The notes: generated from the sequence alone by a model not told the origin. Positions 16,461 through 25,686 are shown, counted from the stretch's first letter. The stretch is 64,000 bases of DNA from Syntrophopropionicum propionicicum_A (GCF_048984525.1 NZ_JBMGJC010000004.1:124001-188000); one strand, 5' to 3'. A program made the numbers and translations.

Positions 16461-19400
16461 ATGTTGACGGAGATAAAGTCAGGACATGAAAACAAGATTG
16501 CACAGGAAGGCGAGCAGCAGGAGTTACCTGAAGACAGCACCTGCGAGGATGCCGTCGCCGGAGGGCTCACCGGTGATGAACGGTCAGGAAATGAACCTGG
16601 CGCGATTGTCGGTATCGGGGCCTCCGCCGGTGGTTTGGAGGCTTTTACGCAGCTTCTTGAAAATTTGCCCAATGACACCGGTATGGCCTTTGTGCTTGTC
16701 CAGCACCTTGACCCCAGCCACAAGAGCATATTGAGCGAAATTCTTTCCAGGAGCACTTCTATGCCGGTCAGTGAGGTTGAAGATAAAACAGTACTGAAAC
16801 CAAACTGTGTCTATATCATTCCACCCGGCAAGGCCATGTCTGTTTCTCAAGGGATCTTAAGCCTTGTGCCCCGGGAAGATATTGCAAGACAGTATATGCC
16901 GGTTGACTTTTTCCTGGAATCTCTGGCAAAAGATCAAGGCGGTAAGGCCATAGGGGTAATTTTATCGGGAACTGCCACAGACGGCTCCAGGGGATTGAAA
17001 GAGATCAAAAACGCCGGTGGCATCACCTTTGCCCAGAAACCACAAACAGCCAGGTTTGATGGCATGCCGCTCAATGCCGTTGCTGCCGGAGTTGTTGACT
17101 TTATCTTAACCTCGGAGGATATCGCTGGCGAGCTGGTAAAAATAGCTTGTTCCAGCGCCTTCGAAGCTGTAAACGCAGAAACCGGCAAGTTGTTTTCTGA
17201 CGGCGCCATTGAACTCAAGCAAATATTTACCATACTGCGCAAAGCCTGCGGCACCGATTTCTCATTGTACAGAGAACTGACTATTAAGCGCCGTATCTTG
17301 CGGCGCATGGTCCTGCACAGGATAGAAAAGCTGGACGAATATGTAGATTGCCTGCGGGAAAACCCGGCGGAAGTCGAGGAACTGTACCAGGACCTGCTGA
17401 TAAATGTAACAAACTTTTTCCGCGATCCCGAAGCATTTGAGACTTTAAAAAGCCGGGTTTTCCCGGTTGTCGTGAAAACCAGGCAGCCAGGTGATCCTGT
17501 CAGGGTGTGGGTGCCAGGGTGCTCAACCGGCGAAGAAGCCTATTCAATAGCAATTTTATTGATTGAGTTTTTGGGGGATGACGCTGTCAATACTCCAATA
17601 CAGATATTTGCCACGGATACTAATGAAACGCTCATTGAGAAAGCGCGGTCAGGCATATACCCGGCAAGCATTAAGGCTGACGTAGCGCCTGAGCGTCTTC
17701 GCCGCTTCTTTACCATAGTTGATAAAGGCTACCGGATCAGTAAGACTGTCCGGGACATGTGCGTTTTCGCCAGGCAGGACATGGTCAAGGACCCCCCTTT
17801 CTCCCGGTTGGACCTGATCAGCTGCCGGAATGTGATCATTTATTTCGGGCAGGCTATGCAAAAGAAACTCTTTCCGGTTTTCCATTATGCCCTGCGGCAA
17901 AATGGTTTTCTTTTTCTGGGGTCTTCGGAGTCAGTTGGCGTTTATGCCAACCTTTTTAACCTGGAGGACAAAAAGCACAAGATTTTTTCAAAAAAAGCCG
18001 TGCAGACTCCTATAATATCCGAGCTGGCAGCCGGCGAATATATGGCGGCTGCGGTAGAACAACGCGAGAAGGTCAGCCGGATCAGCCCGGACGCTGATCT
18101 TAAGTTTAACGTGCTGGAAGAAGCAAACCGCATTGTCCTGAGCCAATATGCCCCGGCCGGTGTTATTGTTAACAGTGATCTGGAAATCATTCAATTCCGC
18201 GGGCGTACCGGACCTTATCTCGAACCCGCGTCGGGAACGCCGAGCCTGAACATTTTAAAAATGGCTCGGGACGGTCTGTCGCTTGGGCTGCACAGCGCTA
18301 TTAACCAGGCCAAGAAGGAGAATGTCCCGGTAAGAAAGGAAGGTTTGCGGGTTGTTTATAACGGGCGTTCCGATCGTGTCAATGTTGATGTGATCCCTTT
18401 CGGGGAGCCGCGCACCAAAGAAAAACACTTTCTGATATTATTTGAGAAAACAGTCCCGCATGACCTGACGTCAAGGGAGAAAACAGGCAGCGCAGCGGTG
18501 AAATTGCGACAGGCGGAAGTGTGTGATGAAGATAACCAGTTAATCGGATTGGAACATGAGCTTGCCGCCACAAAAGAATACCTTAAATCAGCTGTTGAAC
18601 AGTATGAATTAACAAATGAGGCGCTCAGGGCCGCTAACGAAGAAATCCAATCCAGCAATGAAGAGCTGCAAAGCATGAATGAAGAACTGGAAACCTCAAA
18701 GGAAGAGCTTCAATCTTCTAATGAAGAATTGATGACCTTAAATGATGAAGTACAAAACCGTAACCTTGAATTGGGCAGAATCAGCAGTGACCTGCAGAAC
18801 CTGTTTCGCAGCGTTAATATTCCGGTTATTATGCTTGGCAGCAATTTAAATATCCGGCTTTTCAACCACTCAGCGGAAAAAGCATTGAACCTGATTGCTA
18901 CTGATGTCGGCCGGCCTATTACCGATATCAATACAAAATTCAACAATTTTGAATTGGAGCAGGCGATCCTGGAAGTAAACGACACCCTTATCAGCAAAGA
19001 GCAGGAAGTGCAGGACAGGCACGGCTGCTGGTATTCCGTGCAAATCCGCCCCTACAGAACCTTGGAAAATAAAATAGACGGCGTTGTTATTACATTTGTC
19101 GATATTAGTATAATCAAAAAAAGCCTTGTGTTATCCCAGGAAGCCCGTGCCTACGCGGAAGCGATTGTGGAGACCGTGCGGGAACCTCTCCTGGTCCTGG
19201 ATGCCGGTTTGCATATAAAATCGGCGAATAAGGCTTTCTATCAGAGCTTCATGGTAACACCCGAGGACACATTGGACAGAAGCATTTTTGATCTTGGCAA
19301 TGGACAGTGGAATATACCCGAATTACGGGTCCTTTTGGAGGAAATACTCCCAAATAATATGATGTTTGAAGATTTTAACGTCGATCATGAATTCCCGAAC

Positions 19401-19508
19401 ATCGGCCACAAGAAGATGCTGGTTAATGCCCGCCGGGTTGTCAGCGTGGACAACCAGACGAAATTAATTCTGATGGCCATCGAAGACAAGAATGAGCATA
19501 TGAGGTAA
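16461..19508 (+). CDS. CheB-CheR fusion with coiled coil and PAS domains
   Basis: 1015 residues. Order of domains: CheB methylesterase (~40-230) with GIGASAGGLEAF, VQHLDPSHKS and VILSGTATDGSRGL (the Ser, His and Asp triad); CheR methyltransferase (~245-515) with INVTNFFRDPEAFE, VWVPGCSTGEEAYSIA and DLISCRNVIIYF; a PAS-like segment; a long coiled coil (~690-755) with repeated SNEEL units; then two PAS domains (~765-880, ~895-1010). No receiver or kinase domain is present. Known members modify signalling proteins in the cytosol; here no chemoreceptor is nearby. ATG at 16461 follows GGGGTGAG; in-frame ATGs upstream (16365, 16434) cannot be excluded. A kinase gene follows 103 nt later, suggesting one signalling unit. 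Confidence 0.88.
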   Translation: MLTEIKSGHENKIAQEGEQQELPEDSTCEDAVAGGLTGDERSGNEPGAIVGIGASAGGLEAFTQLLENLPNDTGMAFVLVQHLDPSHKSILSEILSRSTSMPVSEVEDKTVLKPNCVYIIPPGKAMSVSQGILSLVPREDIARQYMPVDFFLESLAKDQGGKAIGVILSGTATDGSRGLKEIKNAGGITFAQKPQTARFDGMPLNAVAAGVVDFILTSEDIAGELVKIACSSAFEAVNAETGKLFSDGAIELKQIFTILRKACGTDFSLYRELTIKRRILRRMVLHRIEKLDEYVDCLRENPAEVEELYQDLLINVTNFFRDPEAFETLKSRVFPVVVKTRQPGDPVRVWVPGCSTGEEAYSIAILLIEFLGDDAVNTPIQIFATDTNETLIEKARSGIYPASIKADVAPERLRRFFTIVDKGYRISKTVRDMCVFARQDMVKDPPFSRLDLISCRNVIIYFGQAMQKKLFPVFHYALRQNGFLFLGSSESVGVYANLFNLEDKKHKIFSKKAVQTPIISELAAGEYMAAAVEQREKVSRISPDADLKFNVLEEANRIVLSQYAPAGVIVNSDLEIIQFRGRTGPYLEPASGTPSLNILKMARDGLSLGLHSAINQAKKENVPVRKEGLRVVYNGRSDRVNVDVIPFGEPRTKEKHFLILFEKTVPHDLTSREKTGSAAVKLRQAEVCDEDNQLIGLEHELAATKEYLKSAVEQYELTNEALRAANEEIQSSNEELQSMNEELETSKEELQSSNEELMTLNDEVQNRNLELGRISSDLQNLFRSVNIPVIMLGSNLNIRLFNHSAEKALNLIATDVGRPITDINTKFNNFELEQAILEVNDTLISKEQEVQDRHGCWYSVQIRPYRTLENKIDGVVITFVDISIIKKSLVLSQEARAYAEAIVETVREPLLVLDAGLHIKSANKAFYQSFMVTPEDTLDRSIFDLGNGQWNIPELRVLLEEILPNNMMFEDFNVDHEFPNIGHKKMLVNARRVVSVDNQTKLILMAIEDKNEHMR

Positions 19509-19611
19509 CAGAAAATTTAAGCATAATCTCCGGCGGATGAATTGCTTCACGGAACACGACGGATGACCTGCCGGCTCCAGGTAGATATGTAGCAATAAGG
19601 AGGCGATATTT

Positions 19612-20832
19612 TTGGCGCAGTCAGAAAAGAGCGCCAGGCAGGGGATGAGCAAGTCCGGCAGGTCTCTTCAATCTATTAAGGTTTCTTATAAGGGTAAAGT
19701 CCAGCACCTTAAAGATGCATTGGAAACAAAACAACTTGACCTGGAGGCGAAATGCCAGTCGCTGCAGGAAACCCTGGAAGACTTGGAAGAATCCCGGAAC
19801 CGCTATGCCGCTCTTTACGACTTTGCCCCGGTAGGGTATGTAACTCTTGATCAAAAAGGCTGCATACTGGAGATTAACTTAACCTGCGCATCTTTGCTTG
19901 GCCTGGAACGGATTCAATTAATTGGTACTCCGATGTCTGTTTTAGTAGTTCAGAGCGATATGAAGATGTTTCTGCACCATATGTACCACTGCAGGCAGAA
20001 TGGTGAAAAAGTGATCACAGAATTAAGCCTCACAACCGGAAATGGCCCGCCGGTCCAGGTGCAGCTCCTGAGCATCCCGCAAAAAAGCGCCGGTGACAGC
20101 GCTAATTGCTACAAGACTGTTATCACTGATATTTCCGAACGCAAGCTGTATGAAAGAGAACTGGCCCGCCTGGACCGGTTGAACTTAGTGGGGGAAATGG
20201 CCGCCGGTATCGGGCATGAGGTCAGAAACCCAATGACTACCGTGCGTGGTTTTCTGCAGCTGTACAGGGATAAAGAAGCTTTCACTCAATTTAAAGGCAG
20301 CTTTGACCTCATGATCGAGGAACTGGACAGGGCGAATTCTATAATTACTGAGTTCCTCAATTTGGCAAAAAACAAGATTGTAGATTTAAAAATGCATAAC
20401 CTTAATAAAATATTAGAAAACTTGTTCCCATTAATCCAGGCCGACGCGATGGTACTGGATAAAAATATAGATTTGCAGCTGGAGGAAATTCCCGGATTAT
20501 TCCTGGATGAAAAAGAAGTCCGCCAGCTTGTTTTAAACCTCGTCCGCAACGGTCTGGAGGCAATGTCGCCCGGAGGGATTCTAACTGTAAGAACGCTCAT
20601 GGACGGCCAGGAGGTAGTTTTATCAGTGCAGGATCAAGGCGGCGGGATTGAACCCGGTGTGCTTGAAAAAATAGGCACTCCTTTTTTCACTACCAAAGAA
20701 CAGGGGACAGGTTTGGGTTTGGCGGTTTGTTACAGTATCGCCGCCAGGCATAACGCCTTAATTAATATAGAAACCGGTTCCTCTGGCACGACCTTTTTTA
20801 TTAAGTTTAAAAATTTAAAAGAGCAGTTATAA
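19612..20832 (+). CDS. PAS-domain sensor histidine kinase, orphan
   Basis: 406 residues, soluble (no membrane segment). N-terminal coiled coil (~15-60, KGKVQHLKDALETKQLDLEAK), PAS domain (~62-180), HisKA with the phospho-acceptor in AAGIGHEVRNPMTTVRGFLQL, then HATPase with N box NLVRNGLEAM, G1 DQGGGIEPG and G2 GTGLGLAV. The H box with NPMTTVRGFLQL is typical of the kinases that feed Spo0A in spore formers, so a sporulation-kinase role is possible (inference). No response regulator is encoded next to it. The TTG start has AAGGAGG upstream. It follows the CheB-CheR-PAS gene on the same strand. Confidence 0.85.
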   Translation: MAQSEKSARQGMSKSGRSLQSIKVSYKGKVQHLKDALETKQLDLEAKCQSLQETLEDLEESRNRYAALYDFAPVGYVTLDQKGCILEINLTCASLLGLERIQLIGTPMSVLVVQSDMKMFLHHMYHCRQNGEKVITELSLTTGNGPPVQVQLLSIPQKSAGDSANCYKTVITDISERKLYERELARLDRLNLVGEMAAGIGHEVRNPMTTVRGFLQLYRDKEAFTQFKGSFDLMIEELDRANSIITEFLNLAKNKIVDLKMHNLNKILENLFPLIQADAMVLDKNIDLQLEEIPGLFLDEKEVRQLVLNLVRNGLEAMSPGGILTVRTLMDGQEVVLSVQDQGGGIEPGVLEKIGTPFFTTKEQGTGLGLAVCYSIAARHNALINIETGSSGTTFFIKFKNLKEQL

Positions 20833-20873
20833 AATCCTTCCCTTAATAGGTAATCATTTTATCGCCGGGCAGC

Positions 20874-21435
20874 TTATTCCTTACCTTCATCCTTTAAGGT
20901 TTGCATATCGGTTTCTTCCAAGTTGATTTCATATACATGATTTTTCAAATTAATCTCTTTAAAGCATTTTTCTGCTTTTTTTTGTGCCCAAAAAGGGATG
21001 AAAGGGCTGTTTTGGTTCAGTTCGTCACGTTGAATTTCGTATTCTTTTAATCTAATTAACAGCAAGGATTTTGAAGTCTCGATGGCACAATCTACTTTGC
21101 AAAAAATATTTATATTGCTCACAAGGGTTGTATAGCTGTTCGATGAATTAAAATGTGCATTTTTTTTCAGTAGGTTCCAAAAAAGTTGTTATTGCTGAAA
21201 GGATAGATACTATAAGAGCAAAATACCCGGCAACTTCATGATAGTTGGACAACGCCAGGCCGCTGGTTATGGCTGCAAGTACTGTAATTGGGATCTCTAA
21301 AAAGAATTTAAGTTTTGACCAAAAAGCTGCAATTTTAAAATGTACATTAACCTTATAAACACAATCAATTCTTATTCTTTCAGCTTCTTTGATAATTTCT
21401 TTTTTTACATTTTCCATTCTATAATGACCTGACAT
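20874..21435 (-). pseudogene. SLATT-type two-TM protein gene, interrupted by a frameshift in an A8 run
   Basis: Two adjacent reading frames make one protein. The 5' part (21435-21148) has a charged helix with KEAERIRIDCVY, two hydrophobic segments (FLEIPITVLAAITSGLALS and YFALIVSILSAITTFLEP) and then stops after EPTEKKCTF. Removing one A from the A8 run (T8 on +, 21160-21167) continues as EKNAHFNSSNSYTTLVSNIN into the 3' part (21122-20874) with RDELNQNSPFIPFWAQKK. This order is the pattern of SLATT proteins, two-TM pore-like effectors associated with nucleotide-second-messenger conflict systems. Either a real inactivation, slippage/phase variation, or a sequencing error. No SMODS or SLOG partner is visible nearby. 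Confidence 0.65.
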
Positions 21436-21539
21436 TAATTTATTTATATATTTGTATGCATAAATGAATATAATGACACAAATAGGATCGCGGTAATATT
21501 AACTCCTGATTAAAGAAGTTGAATCTGTCTGAACAAAAA

Positions 21540-21585
21540 AAATCAGAAAGTCCACCCCGGGGCTTTCTGATTTATTTTTTTCGAT
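21540..21585. terminator. Bidirectional terminator after the DUF3231 gene
   Basis: AAATCAGAAAG (21540-21550) pairs perfectly with CTTTCTGATTT (21563-21573) across a GC-rich loop region. T tracts follow on both strands. On the minus strand it lies downstream of the DUF3231 gene ending at 21658. Confidence 0.85.
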
Positions 21586-21657
21586 CGTTGAATTATGGTC
21601 TCCAGTGTCAGCAGAGATTTAGGTAAAAAGGTCAATTGTAAAAATACCTTCTCTTTG

Positions 21658-22671
21658 TTATCGTTTGGATGTTACTAAAGGTGGATTGTCCAGGGTATGC
21701 CGTTCTTTTGCTATCTGTAATATTTTTTGATATTCTTCTATCTCTGCAGAAATAAAATCCTTAAACATATTTCTTATATCTTTTCTTATGGCTACACAGT
21801 ATGACCTGGTATGATGGGCTATGGCTACCTGCGCCGCGGTTATCAACACTCCCAGAAACTCGTCATCACTCAGTTTAATCTTGTTGACCCGGCCGGGAGG
21901 GCCCTGGTTCAGCCGACTGACCGGACGGGCGGGGACTGTAAACCCCTCTTCTTTTAACTTGTTCTCCAGCTGCTCCAGTTGAGTCAGCGCTATTTGGTTA
22001 AGCATCCTTTTCAGCATTGTTGTCAATTCCTGGTCATCGGTGCTGGCGATGAGTGTTTCAGCGTTGATCACGCTTAAACGCCTTCCTCCCAACTCCTCCC
22101 ACAGCACAAAAACCTCACCCATGTTAAGGCCGTTTTCCCTGGCTGTAGCCGGGGGAGGGGTTTCAAACACATGCCTGCTGTTGCCGAGATCCATAATCAG
22201 GCTGTAACCGGTCATCTCTTTAAAAAGGAGGTCGATAAATAATTTTTGCACCGGCTTCCTGGTGCAGGCTCCTATAGCTTTGGCATTTTGGAATAGAGAG
22301 ACTTGAGTCCAGGCTATTATATTGCTGATTATTTCCTCATCGTTCAGTTTTACTTCCTGGCCTACCCCGGGCTTGCCCATCGAGGTCTTGGTGGCGGGCC
22401 GTGGCGGCACGGTAAAACCTTCTGCCTTTAAAATTTTTTCAATCGGGTTGATCCTGGTCAGGTAAATCCCCTTTATAAGACCCTGCAATAATAAATGAAG
22501 TTCGCCTTGCTCAGAGTTCATCAGGTATGTTTCTACCACAGTGATCATCTCATACCCTGAAGTCAATCCCTCCCACAGGTAATAAATCTCACCCGCGTGC
22601 AGCGGCTTATCTGCTTCGGGATTGGCAAAAGGAATCAGCTTCTTAAGTTTATAGAGATTTAATATGTTCAA
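21658..22671 (-). CDS. DUF3231-like protein with two tandem domains
   Basis: 337 residues. Two halves repeat the same pattern: GEIYYLWEGLTSGYEMITVVETYL with LKAEGFTVPPRPA near residues 20-100, and GEVFVLWEELGGRRLSVINAETLI with LKEEGFTVPARPV near 185-265. Each half is followed by a helical segment (DEEIISNIIAWTQVSL / DDEFLGVLITAAQVAI). This helical, ferritin-like layout is that of DUF3231 proteins, which are frequent in spore formers; the biochemical role is not known. TTG at 22671 is chosen because GGGGG lies 7 nt before it. The conserved element at 22701-22771 lies just upstream. Confidence 0.7.
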   Translation of the reverse strand: MNILNLYKLKKLIPFANPEADKPLHAGEIYYLWEGLTSGYEMITVVETYLMNSEQGELHLLLQGLIKGIYLTRINPIEKILKAEGFTVPPRPATKTSMGKPGVGQEVKLNDEEIISNIIAWTQVSLFQNAKAIGACTRKPVQKLFIDLLFKEMTGYSLIMDLGNSRHVFETPPPATARENGLNMGEVFVLWEELGGRRLSVINAETLIASTDDQELTTMLKRMLNQIALTQLEQLENKLKEEGFTVPARPVSRLNQGPPGRVNKIKLSDDEFLGVLITAAQVAIAHHTRSYCVAIRKDIRNMFKDFISAEIEEYQKILQIAKERHTLDNPPLVTSKR

Positions 22672-22700
22672 CCTGCTTCCCCCATTAGAAACCCATTTTT

Positions 22701-22771
22701 TAATATGATGAACAAAAACAGATAAATATATGAGTTTATGACAATTATTTCGCATGGCAGATCATGGAGGT
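22701..22771 (-). promoter_or_regulatory. 70-bp upstream element, copy 2
   Basis: Second copy of the sequence at 15939-16007, ending 30 nt before the DUF3231 gene start. Shared + strand blocks: AATATGATG, AAAAACAGATAAATATATGAGT and TGGCAGATCATGG. Similarity stops near the start codons, so the two genes are not paralogous; only the upstream region is shared. Confidence 0.55.
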
Positions 22772-22834
22772 ATTAATCGGAATCGTTGTCCTGTTTCACA
22801 AGATACATACAACTGTATAATTATATTTTTGCCA

Positions 22835-22862
22835 GAGATATTATTCTAAATATCTCCTTTTT
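22835..22862 (+). terminator. Small hairpin with T tract ahead of the second DUF3231 gene
   Basis: GAGATATT (22835-22842) pairs with AATATCTC (22849-22856), followed by CTTTTTTG. It sits in the leader of the gene at 22894, so it may be an attenuator, but the stem is AT-rich and weak. Confidence 0.4.
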
Positions 22863-22893
22863 GTTTTCTATCTATTTTTTGGAGGCGTAATTC

Positions 22894-23382
22894 ATGAAAG
22901 TTAAGGTCGAAACCAGGTTAACTTCAGTGGAGATCGGAGACCTGTGGACGTCATACATGAATGACAGCATGGTCACATGCACACTCAAGTACTTTTTGGC
23001 AACGGTTGAAGACACCGAAATTCGTCCTCTGCTGGAGTACACGCTGGGCATATCTCAAAAACATACTGAATTTATTGCGAAAGTCTTTAAACAGGAAAAT
23101 TATCCTGTCCCCCAGGGCTTTAACGATAGTGATGTAAATTTATCCGCCCCGCGTTTATATTCAGATATTTTCTTTCCGTTTTATCTCGAGCATATGGCCA
23201 AGTACGGTATGCTTGGCTACGGTATATCACTGCCGCTCATATCCCGTTCCGATATCCGTAAATTTATTTCAGATGCTTTGACTACCTCTATTGAGATTTC
23301 TAACAGAGTGGTACAATTTTTGTTATCCAAGGGTCTTTATGTAAGGCCCCCTTATGTTTCAATACCTCAAATTTATCTTTAA
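22894..23382 (+). CDS. DUF3231-like protein, single domain
   Basis: 162 residues. The layout matches half of the neighbouring two-domain protein: an N-terminal helix EIGDLWTSYMNDSMVTCTLKYF, then HTEFIAKVFKQENYPVPQGF corresponding to the KAEGFTVPPRP region of the other protein, and a helical C-terminus. Divergent from the two-domain gene with 222 nt between starts, so the two share an intergenic control region. ATG after TTGGAGGCG. Function unknown; helical spore-former protein family. Confidence 0.6.
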   Translation: MKVKVETRLTSVEIGDLWTSYMNDSMVTCTLKYFLATVEDTEIRPLLEYTLGISQKHTEFIAKVFKQENYPVPQGFNDSDVNLSAPRLYSDIFFPFYLEHMAKYGMLGYGISLPLISRSDIRKFISDALTTSIEISNRVVQFLLSKGLYVRPPYVSIPQIYL

Positions 23383-23383
23383 G

Positions 23384-23423
23384 TATGAGACGTGACTTAA
23401 GCGCCACATTCATTCGTCTCATA
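23384..23423. repeat. 9-bp inverted repeat just after the DUF3231 gene
   Basis: TATGAGACG (23384-23392) is perfectly inverted at CGTCTCATA (23415-23423), loop 22 nt. There is no T tract. The word GAGACGTGA recurs in an inverted repeat at 54051-54149. Confidence 0.45.
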
Positions 23424-23635
23424 GCGGAAATTTTAGATTATGCAGGAGACGGTTTAAACATCATGATTAACAACGGGTGGTTTGAACAGCCCCCGCAAGC
23501 CGTAAATCACGAAGCTCTGGCAGGGGTATAAAGAATGGAGTATAGAGCCCGTTTTTCACGGGCGGTGGTTTGTCGAGACAGCATTAAATGCAGATCCGGA
23601 TTTATGTGGAATGAAAAATTTTTAGTCAACTAGAG

Positions 23636-24892
23636 TTATTTTCGCGTAATGGACCGCCTCAAGCCACAGATTGTGTGCAGGATCAGCGCTGCCATGATTA
23701 CAGCGGTCAGCAGTATAATAAACAGAAGAAAAATATTTAAGCTGAAACTGACGCGGCTAGTACCCTCTAACAGGCGGCCAACGGCCATTACCGGCGCGGC
23801 CATTTCCTCCAGCGGGCCGGCCCACCTGCAGGCGATATAGGTGTAAATTCCGGCCAGACAGGTATGGCATACGCGTGAGATAACAAATGGCAGCATCCTG
23901 ATGTCGGTATCGGCGATCATGCTGGCTGCCTGGGCGTGTACTGAAATACCGCTCCAGGCCAGGATCATGCCGACGGCGACGACCTGCTGGGTAAGCGGTA
24001 CCGCGGCCTCGCTGGCAAGTTTGGACCCGATCGTCATTTCGAAAAAACCGCTGCCCAGCGCGGGCAATACCTCAGGTGAAAATCCAAGCGGCAGCAGTAT
24101 ATATCCCAGGATCCCCGCGATGGCCTCAATTATGCCGGCGGCGCCGAGCAATTTTATGATTACAGCGAAAAGGATGATGAAACCACCGATGTTAAGCAGG
24201 TTTGCAACAGATTTACTCACAGCGTCCCCAATGATTTTGCCCTGCGGACGGTTTTCCATCCTCTGTACCTGCAGCATTTTACGGAGCGCCCGGGCCGCCG
24301 GGTTTTGTCCACCGGCGGCAGCGGGTTTTATCCCGCCGCTGCCGCGAGCGTAAAAACGCAGAATGATGCCCAGGGTAATGTTTGAAAGATAGTGGGCGCC
24401 GGCAATCAGGACCCCCAGCCCGGGGTTGTTAAACATGCCGACCGAAACTGCCACCAGCATGAAGAGGGGGCTGGAATTATTCGTAAACGACATTAACCTT
24501 TCTGCTTCTACTCTGGTGCATAATCCATCTGTTCGCAACCTTGCCGTTACCATTGACCCGATGGGGTAACCTGATGTAAAGCCCACCGCCATCACAAACG
24601 AGCCGGAACCGGGGACGTTAAAGAGCGGGCGCATGACAGGGTCCAGCAGCTCTCCCATGAAGTGGACCACGCCAAAACTCATTAAGAGTTCGGAGGCGAT
24701 AAAAAAAGGCAGCAGGGATGGGAAAACTATATTCCACCAGGTCTTTAAGCCCATAACAGCACCTTCATAGGCTATACGTGGTTGGCTTATCATAGAAAAT
24801 ACAAAAAGAACCGCCAGTATTGTCCATATCAGCCTGATACGATCTTTTGGCGAACCTGGCAGTTTATAATTATATCTCATATAAAACCCCAC
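23636..24892 (-). CDS. ylbJ: Sporulation integral membrane protein YlbJ
   Basis: 418 residues, polytopic membrane protein of the nucleoside-transporter Gate-like family. About eight to ten hydrophobic segments are visible, with motifs typical of YlbJ: WWNIVFPSLLPFFIASELL near residue 45, GFTSGYPIGSMVTARL near 110, and FTNNSSPLFM near 140. In Bacillus subtilis ylbJ is a mother-cell sporulation gene needed for resistant spores. GTG at 24892 has GAGGAG 8 nt upstream; an ATG four codons later with GGTGGGG is equally plausible. Monocistronic on the minus strand. Confidence 0.85.
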   Translation of the reverse strand: MGFYMRYNYKLPGSPKDRIRLIWTILAVLFVFSMISQPRIAYEGAVMGLKTWWNIVFPSLLPFFIASELLMSFGVVHFMGELLDPVMRPLFNVPGSGSFVMAVGFTSGYPIGSMVTARLRTDGLCTRVEAERLMSFTNNSSPLFMLVAVSVGMFNNPGLGVLIAGAHYLSNITLGIILRFYARGSGGIKPAAAGGQNPAARALRKMLQVQRMENRPQGKIIGDAVSKSVANLLNIGGFIILFAVIIKLLGAAGIIEAIAGILGYILLPLGFSPEVLPALGSGFFEMTIGSKLASEAAVPLTQQVVAVGMILAWSGISVHAQAASMIADTDIRMLPFVISRVCHTCLAGIYTYIACRWAGPLEEMAAPVMAVGRLLEGTSRVSFSLNIFLLFIILLTAVIMAALILHTICGLRRSITRK

Positions 24893-25120
24893 CTGTTTGA
24901 CTCCTCAGTACCTCATCTTGGTAATTTATAATTTATTGTTTAAATGTCTGGGATATGTTTAAAAACAAATAAAAGGAATGTCGAGTTTAGTACTTATGGA
25001 CGAAAAAAAATCCTCCTCTTCGCCGTCCTGTATATCTAGCGATAAAACAGGAGTACAAAATTCGGCTGGCAGCCATGTATATGCCTGCTTGCCGCCGGGA
25101 CACATTAAAAAGGAAATTTC

Positions 25121-25149
25121 TTGACAAAACCGGGTCTTCTTAATATAAT
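25121..25149 (+). promoter_or_regulatory. Consensus sigma-A promoter of yceD-rpmF
   Basis: TTGACA (25121-25126) and TATAAT (25144-25149), 17-nt spacer, both perfect, 28 nt before yceD. Confidence 0.9.
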
Positions 25150-25176
25150 TCTTGGTGTTGAATTCGGGGTGATCTT

Positions 25177-25686
25177 ATGATGCGGCTTGATGTCGCACGG
25201 CTTAAAAGGAGCCCGGGTGACTCCGCCCGTTACGACCTGGCGGCGGATTTGCCCCCGCTTGATATTTCAGGTGAGATTATTGCTTTTGTTGGGCCGGTAA
25301 AGGCCGTTCTCGCTGTCAGCAACACTGGAGAGGTTATTGAAGTGGAAGGCACGGCGGACGGGAAACTGGAACTGTCCTGCAGCCGTTGCCTGAAGCGTTT
25401 TATTTACGATTTTCAGGCGCCTGTCGATGAAAAATATTCCCTGGCCCAGGATGGGGGAAACGAAGAGATTCCTTCTGTTACGGGGGATTTTATCGACATC
25501 GCTCCCGCGGTGCTCAACAGTATTTACCTGGCGCTGCCGATGAAAGCCGTTTGCGTTGAAGGTTGCCAGGGCCTGTGTCCGGTTTGCGGCCGCAACCTGA
25601 ACGAAGGCCGCTGTGGGTGTGCTGCTGAGGATATTGACCCACGGATGAGCGTTTTAAAAGAATTATTGAAAAAAGACGATAATTGA
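25177..25686 (+). CDS. yceD: DUF177 (YceD-like) protein
   Basis: 169 residues. The family is conserved directly upstream of rpmF and is linked to 23S rRNA accumulation in plants and bacteria. Visible: a central CSRCLKRF motif and C-terminal CVEGCQGLCPVCGRNLNEGRCGC, giving a Cys-rich, probably zinc-binding, end. First gene after a consensus promoter; rpmF starts 104 nt downstream and a terminator follows. Confidence 0.9.
   Translation: MMRLDVARLKRSPGDSARYDLAADLPPLDISGEIIAFVGPVKAVLAVSNTGEVIEVEGTADGKLELSCSRCLKRFIYDFQAPVDEKYSLAQDGGNEEIPSVTGDFIDIAPAVLNSIYLALPMKAVCVEGCQGLCPVCGRNLNEGRCGCAAEDIDPRMSVLKELLKKDDN

Noticed and set aside
20874..21122. 82-residue stand-alone gene
   Set aside because: It is the C-terminal part of the frameshifted SLATT-like gene; its apparent start has no ribosome site.
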